Assembly: GCA_002315565.1 (NCBI GenBank)
Contig: DCHD01000027.1
Coordinates: 1 to 8,036 of the forward strand
Reading direction: 5' to 3'
Length of the DNA stretch: 8,036 nucleotides
Origin: Solobacterium sp. UBA1761
GTDB lineage: Bacteria > Bacillota_I > Bacilli_A > Erysipelotrichales > Erysipelotrichaceae
In this document: in pieces, positions 1 to 7,400 of the stretch
How positions within the stretch are numbered: position 1 is the first letter of the stretch
How the letters are laid out: every line of letters starts with the position of its first letter
Translations under genes and position numbers: made by a program
Notes under the pieces: generated by a model
Seen by the model: the letters and a program-made list of their open reading frames with translations, nothing else
Told to the model about the DNA's origin: nothing
The model's database searches: none

Positions 1-854
1 ACAAAGAAACATTCACTCTTTATGCAATATGGGAACCTGTGCATTATACTATATCATTTGATTCCGGATATGCTTCTTCTGGACAATCTATGAGTGGAAT
101 CAATGCTGTATATGATACAAACGTTAAACTCCCTAAAAATAGTTTCACCAGAACAGGTTATTCATTTGCAGGATGGTCACTTATAAAAGGATCATCAGCA
201 AGCCATAAAGACGCTTCTTCTGTTAAGAATCTTACTGCGATAGAAGAAGATGTTAAACTGTATGCTATCTGGAAACCAAATACATATACTGTAAAGTTCA
301 ATGCCAACGGTGGAAGTGGTTCAATGAGCAGCCAGACTATGTTATATGATATAAGCTCTTATCTGAACAGCGGAACATTCAAAAAGACACATTACCATAT
401 TTCAGGATGGAGTACAGAACCTGGCGGATCTGTCAAATACAGCAACGGCCAGAGTGTGAAGAACCTGGCCGAATCGGGAACTGTCAATCTATATGCTGTA
501 TGGAAAGAAGACGAGCGATATAACTACCGAATCAGCATATCGGCAACATGCAGAGAAGCTCGTTATAATTCTGTAGGCTATGACTGGATATATACATATA
601 AACTGAATGGTAAGGAAATAAGTTCTTGCTATGACTTTATTGAATACGAAAATACAAGTGGCAAACTCGATATTAAACTGACTGAACAGGACGATAAGCC
701 GGATACCGCTTCAACTTCTATGACCATCGAGATAAAACCTGGATTCACTAAAACAGTCACATTGAAAGTCAAAGAAAACGGCGGAAGATATAAAGGAAAT
801 ACAGCAACGTTTGACGTAACCGTTAATGTATATCAGTATGAAAAAGTAAAATAG
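1..854 (+). CDS. InlB B-repeat surface/secreted protein, 3' end only (5' partial)
   Basis: The frame is open from the left edge (first whole codon at 3) to the TAG at 852-854. The first residues, KETFTLYAIWEP, are the tail of an InlB B-repeat, so the true start lies outside the window; the GTG at 39 falls inside the repeat array and is not a plausible start. Two complete repeats follow at about 42-278 and 279-506. Each shows the family pattern: a Y-T-[IV]-x-F opening strand, a GYxFxGW-like core (GYSFAGW, then the divergent HYHISGW) and a closing LYA[IV]W. The last 113 or so residues (513-851) form a separate beta-rich module with ENGGRYKGNTATFDVTV near its end. InlB B-repeats are known as extracellular stalk or adhesive modules in Bacillota. 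The protein ends in YQYEKVK with no LPXTG motif or hydrophobic tail, so it is either released or held by an N-terminal domain not seen here. The exact function is unknown. Confidence 0.88.
   Translation, partial: KETFTLYAIWEPVHYTISFDSGYASSGQSMSGINAVYDTNVKLPKNSFTRTGYSFAGWSLIKGSSASHKDASSVKNLTAIEEDVKLYAIWKPNTYTVKFNANGGSGSMSSQTMLYDISSYLNSGTFKKTHYHISGWSTEPGGSVKYSNGQSVKNLAESGTVNLYAVWKEDERYNYRISISATCREARYNSVGYDWIYTYKLNGKEISSCYDFIEYENTSGKLDIKLTEQDDKPDTASTSMTIEIKPGFTKTVTLKVKENGGRYKGNTATFDVTVNVYQYEKVK
42..506 (+). repeat. Two tandem InlB B-repeats (protein-level) in the first gene
   Basis: Repeat 1 (42-278) and repeat 2 (279-506) are each about 76-79 codons. They share an opening beta strand (YTISF / YTVKF), a central GW (FAGW / ISGW) followed by a small-residue loop, a V-K-N-L segment, and a closing LYAIW / LYAVW. 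The DNA copies have diverged, so this is an old protein-domain duplication rather than a recent DNA repeat. A third copy ends at position 38. Confidence 0.85.
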
Positions 855-862
855 TTCTTATT

Positions 863-895
863 ACAAAGGAATCAGAGAAATCTGACTCCTTTTGT
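863..895 (+). terminator. Rho-independent terminator after the first gene
   Basis: A stem-loop starts 8 bases after the stop codon. The left arm 863-876 pairs with the right arm 881-895 around a GAAA loop (877-880), with one A-C mismatch and one bulged T. The right arm ends in CCTTTTGT, giving a short U-rich tail. It separates the first gene from the NTPase gene. Confidence 0.7.
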
Positions 896-1034
896 ATTAA
901 TCATAGTAAATATCTGTTTCTGAAGAAATTAACTAATATTTATCAATAAACTCAATACGTAGAAATAATATCATTTTTTAAAAAATTCATTCCGAAAGAA
1001 ATCAGAAAACGATAATAAGAAAATATCATATTAG

Positions 1035-1040
1035 TATAAA
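1035..1040 (+). promoter_or_regulatory. Possible -10 box for the NTPase gene
   Basis: TATAAA lies 45 bases before the start codon in a very AT-rich 230-base intergenic region (855-1084). No convincing TTGACA-like -35 box is seen at the usual distance, so this is only a candidate. Apart from the terminator and this box, I see nothing else definable between 896 and 1070. Confidence 0.22.
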
Positions 1041-1070
1041 GATAAGGTATTTAATGGATATCTGTAAAAC

Positions 1071-1076
1071 AAGGGA
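1071..1076 (+). promoter_or_regulatory. Ribosome binding site of the NTPase gene
   Basis: AAGGGA lies 8 bases before the ATG at 1085. It is a modest match to AGGAGG but well spaced. It supports the 1085 start, because no other in-frame start with a better site is visible just upstream. Confidence 0.5.
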
Positions 1077-1084
1077 AACTGTAT

Positions 1085-4000
1085 ATGGATAATAATCATT
1101 TATCAATCAACAGTATATTTGATTCTTTTATCAGGGATTTAAGTGAAAAAAGAGCTGCACGATATTACATATTCCAGGGACATGATAATAAGGAGTATGC
1201 AATTTCCCGTGCAGACAATGCTGATTTTAACTTTATGGATAAAATCAGGATGCTTTTTTATCCTGGATTTGTTGACAAAGCCATATACAGCCTGATTGAC
1301 GATGACAAGATTTCAAACAAGTCTTCAGGTTATCGCGAAATAGAAGATCCGCAGACTGCCTTACAGTCCTATTGGCAATCCATGCTGTCAGGGAATGTTT
1401 TCTATTCCAATAAAAATCAGACCATCTATATAGAGAAACTCCTTGAGACCATTAAGTTGGATGACAAAGATAAGACAAAAGAAGTTTTTGAACTTAATAA
1501 GGAATATCTGAAAAAAGTACTGATAAATTCGGTATTCAATGAATATGTTCTTGATGAAATGCCAAAGAAGAATAAGCGTTATCTTCTTGATGAAGAATTA
1601 AAGAAAAAAGAAAGCGATGTTGAAGATGGTATATACAAGGATTTGTATTTATCGTGGAAGAACAAGCGTGAGGAATATCTGCGTTCCTACCTGACAGAGT
1701 TAAAGAACACCCTGTTAACAAATAAATATTTCTATCGTGAAACCACGGATTTATCAATCGACATCAGTCATGTCTTTTCAAGTGATTACAGGGAAAGAAG
1801 CGATGATTATTACAAAGATATTCTAGGAAAAGTGGCTGAACTGGCTAATATTCTGATTTTCAACAGTATTCTCAATATGAAGGATATCGATGTTGTTTCT
1901 TCAAAATTAATGTATCGTACCGAACTCTATGATTATGTGTCAAAGTCAGAAATTTATACCAAGGATTATCGGTTCTGTTTTTCTTATGTCAAAGACAAGA
2001 AAGTCAATCATCTGGAGAATTCAAGAAGATTCAATCCTGATTATCAGAAAGAGAATCTTAAACATCTCTCAGATTTTCTGTTTAAAGAAGAGAGATGTAT
2101 TTACTGTTTATATGGCAATGCTGGTATAGGCAAAACAGAACTTGTTTTATATTTCCTGAACAACAATATTGGTAAAGACGGACAGATTGCCATTAACAAT
2201 GCCCTTATTAACTATGTTATTAAATTGGACTGCAAGTCTGAAAACAACTCAGAGCATATGCTCAAAGATATGATTGCCGACTTGTATCTTAGCGATAATC
2301 ATTCCGAAAACAGAGAACAAGCCTTTGAAGATAATCTCAAAATACTGAAGAACCACTATGGTAATAGACTTTTACTGGTGATTGATAATTATAAGAACTT
2401 TAACTATTTTCAGAGTGATTTCGGTTGTGGAAGCGAAATATTCAAAAAACTTATTTCTGCTGGTATTCACATTCTGGCTGTATCCAATGTCGATTTGAGA
2501 AAGACAAAAAACAGGCAGATTCATTGTCTCAATATTGAAAATATTGACAGTGAAGATCTGCTCGATCTGTTCTGCAAAACCATAAGAATCAACAGAAATC
2601 AGAAAAATATAAAGAAGATGATTGAAAACGATCTTCTGAACAATACATATTCAGTGGTAATGGTGTCCAATCTGATTAAGGCTTCTTTGAAAGATGTTGA
2701 AGAGAGCCGCAAATTATCATTAATCAGTGAGATTATGGACTCCATAAAAGATGAAGATAAAGCGAATGAATATACAAGACAGAAAGTAGAAAAACAACGC
2801 GATATCTATGAACAGTTTGTCCATATTCTTTTGAATTATGAATCGGTACTGATGGAAGGAAGAAGATGGTATGTATTGATGAATGCTGCAGTAATTCCGG
2901 AAGGTGGAATTGAAAAGAATATCTTCCTGGAAATGATATCGAAAGAGCTAAGCTGCAATAGAGATCTGGAAGAACTGATAGAACTTGGTTTTATCAGGAC
3001 AAAGAAGATAGGAAATATTGAGCACATCACCATCCATCAACTGCTGAGAAATGCAGTTATTTCCATAATCCGTAAAAACAACCGCGTTGTAAACAAACAG
3101 ACTAATGAAAATAAAAAGGGTGGCCTTCTCAAATGGAATAGTGATACGTTCGGTTCAATGATTGATTATATGGTTGTCAACAAAAATACCTATCATTATG
3201 ACAGCAATTCTGAAATCATGAGAATCATGTCACTCAATATCTATGAAGCAATTATTTCTTTCTTTGTGAAGAAGAATAAAGATGGCCACTACGTGACAAG
3301 AACCGTGAACCCATCTATGAACGACGTTAAGATGGTGTATCTTGTAATCGCTTATGATGCCATGGTAGATAATGATTCAATCACAAAAGAACACGCTTAT
3401 ATCGCAGCTCTTCTCGTCAATAAAATATTAAACAGAGATATCAGAAAAGAAGATACCTTCATCTTCTCTAAGATCTGTAATGAAGTATCTGTAGATCTTT
3501 TCAACAGCGTTCATCCAAGAAACGAAGAGATTGTCAGATACTGCAGTGAAATATCGGCCAAAGGTATGACAAGACTTGAAAGTTATAAATCAAATTCCAA
3601 GACTTTCAATAAAAAAGAGTATCTTAGAAGAAAGGGATATGATCTAGAATGTCTGCTGGAAGGTAACTACTATACATTCTCTAATTTAAGTCCAATTGAA
3701 AAGATTGAAGGCTATATTGGCGTACAGAAGAAGAGAAAAGAATACATTGACCAGAATCTCATCAGCGAGATGAGTTATATCAATGGCATGTATGTAGTAT
3801 CCAATAAATACATCACCAAATATGATGAAGATGTACTTGCCGGAAAAGAAAACATTGAAGATCTAAAGAACAGTTTCATCTACGCCAATAAATTCATTGA
3901 TGAAGTGGAAGATGAGAAATACGACGATGTAAATATGTATATAACTGCCAGAAACCACTTCCTGGATATTACTTCAAGAGTATTCTCTGATGAAAAGATT

Positions 4001-4258
4001 GTTGAAGATATGGATAATTTTCTTGCCAGTTGCAATCTGACAATAGAGAAACTGACCAACAGAATTGTCAGAAATATGCTGATCTGTCTTGATTATTACA
4101 GGAATATTCTAGTCAGGATTGATGATGTACAGAACACCTTCCGTTATATTGATTCCGTATTTACAGTAGGAATGTTAAAAGACAATATGAAAGAAGATGA
4201 CATCAGGCAGATTGAAGCACTTCAGAAGCTTCTGAAGAAGCATTCCAAAAAGAAGTAA
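1085..4258 (+). CDS. STAND/NB-ARC-like P-loop NTPase with unknown N- and C-terminal regions
   Basis: Complete 1057-residue protein with no signal peptide or membrane segment, so cytoplasmic. Residues 1-320 are charged and mostly helical, and I recognise no domain there. The P-loop GNAGIGKT is at 344-351, preceded by a CIYCLY strand. Walker B is LLLVID at 429-434, with Asn after the Asp where many STAND proteins have a second acidic residue. HILAVSN about 30 residues later fits the sensor-1 strand, and the LNIENIDSEDLLDLF stretch fits the helical-domain entry seen in NB-ARC proteins. A winged-helix-like region (about 596-665) ends in TIHQLLRNAV, where H651 sits like the His of the MHD motif. 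Residues 700-1057 are helical without clear TPR signatures. STAND proteins are nucleotide-dependent switches that oligomerise on sensing a trigger; known roles include transcription control and phage defence (Avs and bNACHT-type). Neither role can be assigned here. Terminators lie on both sides, so it is likely monocistronic. Confidence 0.8.
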   Translation: MDNNHLSINSIFDSFIRDLSEKRAARYYIFQGHDNKEYAISRADNADFNFMDKIRMLFYPGFVDKAIYSLIDDDKISNKSSGYREIEDPQTALQSYWQSMLSGNVFYSNKNQTIYIEKLLETIKLDDKDKTKEVFELNKEYLKKVLINSVFNEYVLDEMPKKNKRYLLDEELKKKESDVEDGIYKDLYLSWKNKREEYLRSYLTELKNTLLTNKYFYRETTDLSIDISHVFSSDYRERSDDYYKDILGKVAELANILIFNSILNMKDIDVVSSKLMYRTELYDYVSKSEIYTKDYRFCFSYVKDKKVNHLENSRRFNPDYQKENLKHLSDFLFKEERCIYCLYGNAGIGKTELVLYFLNNNIGKDGQIAINNALINYVIKLDCKSENNSEHMLKDMIADLYLSDNHSENREQAFEDNLKILKNHYGNRLLLVIDNYKNFNYFQSDFGCGSEIFKKLISAGIHILAVSNVDLRKTKNRQIHCLNIENIDSEDLLDLFCKTIRINRNQKNIKKMIENDLLNNTYSVVMVSNLIKASLKDVEESRKLSLISEIMDSIKDEDKANEYTRQKVEKQRDIYEQFVHILLNYESVLMEGRRWYVLMNAAVIPEGGIEKNIFLEMISKELSCNRDLEELIELGFIRTKKIGNIEHITIHQLLRNAVISIIRKNNRVVNKQTNENKKGGLLKWNSDTFGSMIDYMVVNKNTYHYDSNSEIMRIMSLNIYEAIISFFVKKNKDGHYVTRTVNPSMNDVKMVYLVIAYDAMVDNDSITKEHAYIAALLVNKILNRDIRKEDTFIFSKICNEVSVDLFNSVHPRNEEIVRYCSEISAKGMTRLESYKSNSKTFNKKEYLRRKGYDLECLLEGNYYTFSNLSPIEKIEGYIGVQKKRKEYIDQNLISEMSYINGMYVVSNKYITKYDEDVLAGKENIEDLKNSFIYANKFIDEVEDEKYDDVNMYITARNHFLDITSRVFSDEKIVEDMDNFLASCNLTIEKLTNRIVRNMLICLDYYRNILVRIDDVQNTFRYIDSVFTVGMLKDNMKEDDIRQIEALQKLLKKHSKKK

Positions 4259-4277
4259 TAATCAATCATAAATTCAA

Positions 4278-4308
4278 AAAACCGATTCCGAATAAAAGAA
4301 TCGGTTTT
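4278..4308 (+). terminator. Rho-independent terminator after the NTPase gene
   Basis: A perfect 11-bp stem (4278-4288 with 4298-4308) around a 9-base loop starts 19 bases after the TAA. The right arm ends in GGTTTT and continues into a T-rich stretch (CTTTATCCTTTTT). The A-run on its left side would give a U-tract on the opposite strand, so it could work in both directions, though no - strand gene is seen here. Confidence 0.87.
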
Positions 4309-4320
4309 CTTTATCCTTTT

Positions 4321-4326
4321 TATAAT
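4321..4326 (+). promoter_or_regulatory. Candidate -10 box (TATAAT) for the secreted hydrolase gene
   Basis: A perfect TATAAT hexamer sits 79 bases before the ATG at 4406, directly after the terminator's T-rich tail. No good -35 box is present 16-18 bases upstream, where the terminator stem lies. If used, transcription would begin near 4333, placing the inverted repeat 4338-4368 at the extreme 5' end of the transcript. A second weaker candidate, TATAAA, is at 4376-4381. Confidence 0.35.
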
Positions 4327-4337
4327 TTAAATGAAAT

Positions 4338-4368
4338 CATATCGTTTCCAAATGATGGAAACGATATG
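4338..4368 (+). promoter_or_regulatory. Perfect 12-bp inverted repeat: operator or 5' leader hairpin
   Basis: CATATCGTTTCC (4338-4349) and GGAAACGATATG (4357-4368) are exact reverse complements separated by AAATGAT. The element lies 37 bases before the ATG and just downstream of the TATAAT box, the usual place for a repressor operator. No U-run follows, so it is not a standard terminator. ATGGAAACGAT partly resembles half of a CcpA cre site, but the other half does not fit. It could equally be an mRNA-stabilising 5' hairpin. Confidence 0.6.
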
Positions 4369-4394
4369 GAAAGAATATAAAAAAATAAGAACAT

Positions 4395-4401
4395 GGGGAG
4401 G
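4395..4401 (+). promoter_or_regulatory. Strong ribosome binding site that fixes the 4406 start
   Basis: GGGGAGG ends 4 bases before the ATG at 4406. The spacing is slightly short but the pairing is strong. It selects the ATG that gives a clean signal peptide; the ATG at 4393 overlaps the site and is out of frame. Confidence 0.8.
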
Positions 4402-4405
4402 TTTT

Positions 4406-7400
4406 ATGAAACGATTATTTGTGGTTTTGATATCATTGGCTTTTATTTTTAGTTCATTTCCTGCAGTTAATTATGTTAACGCAGAAGAGACTAGTAATGC
4501 CGCACTTGAAACACAATCATCAGGCACAGGAGAATTGGACCTGATTAAAAGCGGTGGAAAAATTTCTACTGGAGTTAGTAACGAGGTAATACCAAGTTGT
4601 GGGATTTCTAATGCCAGGGACTATATCCAGATTTATTCTCAATGGGATAAAGATGTATACGAGAGATTTGGAAGCGAAGATTTTGCCATAGCTGGTTGTG
4701 GATGGTTTGCAATAGGGCATTGTCTTCAGTGGTTGCGTGTAATAGATAGAGATTTTGAAAGTGAAGAAAAATCGAACAAAATAACCGACATTTATAATAG
4801 TGTTAATTATAAATATTCATGGGAGGAAGGTTCGGGTAAAGGCGTAAGGCCTTGTGCTGATCAGTTACCTTCAATCTACTCAAATGTTAGTATCAGCAGT
4901 ACAACGGATATCTGGCAGGTTTTTATGAATGCTGGTGCTATAGTTGCCAATAACGGTAATCACCATTTTATTTCTCTTGTTGAAATTACGCCTGACGGCA
5001 ACTATGTTCATGTTATTGATTCATGCGTACAGGCATCGCTTGGTGTGTATAATATGTATGTTTACAGGAACGGCAGCTTTGTCAAAACAAGTACATATAG
5101 CGATATTGCTGTAAGGCAGGTTGATTATACCTGTGATGTAATCAAAAATGGTGGAAAGTATTTGAGACAATGTGGTAACGATTATGCAAACGCTGGTGGT
5201 GACTATTGGATTGAGTACAATGTTGCATATAGCCTTAGTAAGATATTTTCGATGTACAACACTGCACCAAAAAAATATAGCGACATTGAAAGTGTAAATA
5301 ATTCAAAGACAACAATTAACAGTATTTATTGTGTAAAAAACGGCGAAACAGCTTTCTTTAATACTGTTCCAAGTAGTGGTTCAGAGAATCATGTATATAG
5401 TGAGACAAGCACAAATGTTTCTGTTCTTATAGATTATTCAGGAACAAATACAAAAGGAATGGTATGGTATCATGTTGCTAACGACAGTATTAATGGCAAG
5501 TATGCAAACCTGTATGTATATTCAAAAAGAATGACACCAGCTCAGGCCATAATTGTTAATTTTGATGCAAGTGGTGGAGCCTCAGGATATAGGAATATAT
5601 ACCCTAAAACCTTATGTGTTCAATTAACCGGTTCAGGTGGAGTTTCAAAATCTGGTTATGATTTTGATGGCTGGTATACAAAAGCGTCCGGCGGTACAAA
5701 AGTTACCACATTAGATCCTTCAAAATATGATAAGGAATTAACATTATATGCACATTGGAAAGAGAAAGAAGTCTCATTTGGCTTTACTGATTTAAGTGAG
5801 CGATACAGTGTGAGCAGCAATTCGTTTACTGCGGGGAAAGTAATTACTGCAAACAATGGAGTAATGATTTCCAATCTTGATGCTGTGGGAATGGAACTGT
5901 ATAGTGGTGACAAGAGGACATATCTTGGAAGAGTTGAAGAACCTCAAAGTTGTTTCTCATCTGTACAGGGCAATGAAATTCAAGACTGGTATACAGTAAA
6001 AAGCGGAACAGCCAATTATGACGGCATAAATTACTCACTATCAGCAAATACAACTTATTCTTACAGATTCTTTGCCAAATATAACGGCTCATACTATTAT
6101 TCTGATTTCAGCACAGTAACAACATCCGGAAACGCCGCTCCGGTTGTTACGGGATCTGCAGCAGATCAGGCAATTGCTTGGGTAAAATCAAAAGTTGGTC
6201 AGGCAATTGATGTGGATGGCAACGGACCACAATGTGTGGATTTAATAAAAGCATATTATAGTTACTTGGTTGGATATAATATTCGAGGAAATGCAATAAA
6301 TTATACATATAATGAACTTCCTTCCGGATGGATGAGAATCAAGGGCGCGTCGCCTCAAAAGGGTGACATTCTTGTATATAACACACCTCCAGGAAATCCG
6401 TACGGCCATGTTGCAATTTATGAATCTGATTATTCAACATATCACCAGAACCTGGGAAAATGCCAATATGTTGTTAATGATACAACCTATAAATATGACA
6501 CCTATGAAAATCCATATTGGGGAGTAGTAAGACCAAACTTTGGAACTCAAAGCACCCAGTACTACATTGATATAAACTGTGAAATAACCGATAGTACAAC
6601 TGGCGCAAGGCTGTCTGAAAAAAATCCAAACGGAATGGTGCTGTGCGATGTTTATATCAACGGCACATGTGTGGCAACAGATGTTGGTGACTTTTATCAG
6701 AAGTATGATAATGGTACTACATATGAAATTAAAAATATCAGGGGTCAGAACGGATATACATATGTTAAGGGCACAGGACTAACTGGTACAGTAACTGAAA
6801 ACGGTTGCCAAGCTGTGTTATATTTGTCAGGGCCTATAACCAACGCATATTATACAAACCTTTATGATAATGTCTACGTACATGATACTGATGCGTGTGT
6901 AGGTAAAAGAATAGATTGGACAGATGGTACATGTTCAAGCAGTTCGGACTATGTCGGAATCAATCTGTATGATTCTAGCAGATCCCTTATAGGTACTTTT
7001 AAGGAAAACCAAAAGGGCGGAACGACAATCTGTAATGCATGGTATGCAATAGCAGAGAACTCGTCAGAGCTTAATATAAAGCTTAATCCAGGAACGACAT
7101 ATTATTATGAACTTTTCTATTCTAGAGGAAACCAGGTTTTTACTTCTCCACTTGAAAGTTTTGTTACAACTGGAGCTGTTCTAGAATTTACATATGCAGA
7201 TGATACTGAAAACAAAGTAATCGGTGTTGATAATTTGACGTTAGGCCAAAACATCAGCCTAGGAAGTATAAATGTAGGTAATATTGATTCTGTTGGTCTT
7301 GAACTTTATGATGAGAACAAAACTCTGCTCGGAGAAGCGGAAAAAGATTACACCGAATATCCTGATATGTCAGCTACATCGTTGTCCGCAATATTTGAGA

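Noticed and set aside
39..41. GTG at 39 as the start of the first gene
   Set aside because: The frame is open upstream and already encodes the end of an InlB repeat (FTLYAIWEP), so the gene begins outside the window.
896..1070. Possible small RNA or further regulatory structure in the AT-rich gap before the NTPase gene
   Set aside because: No stable long stem, riboswitch-like conserved pattern or tRNA-like fold could be seen by eye; only weak A/T-rich complementarity is present.
1054..1092. A 12-codon ORF (ATG to TAA) with a weak AAGG upstream, whose end overlaps the NTPase start codon
   Set aside because: It could be a leader peptide, but its ribosome site is poor, its sequence has no run of regulatory codons, and no competing RNA hairpins are visible. 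An ORF this short is easily due to chance.
1191..1199. AGGAGT directly before an ATG inside the NTPase gene
   Set aside because: The ATG is out of frame with the gene, and the site is too close to it to be a plausible internal start.
1536..1757. Minus-strand open frame of 73 codons (also the similar ones at 2836-3033 and 4520-4720)
   Set aside because: They lie opposite well-supported genes, have no ribosome sites or domain signatures, and look like shadows of the coding strand.
4345..4368. A CcpA cre site in the inverted repeat
   Set aside because: ATGGAAACGAT fits the first part of the cre consensus but the second half does not (no C-A at the end), and the perfect 12-bp symmetry is centred elsewhere.
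5656..6092. Two overlapping minus-strand open frames of 82-85 codons
   Set aside because: They are opposite the InlB repeat and module A of the secreted hydrolase, whose + strand frame is continuous and rich in domain motifs; they overlap each other and show no gene-like features.
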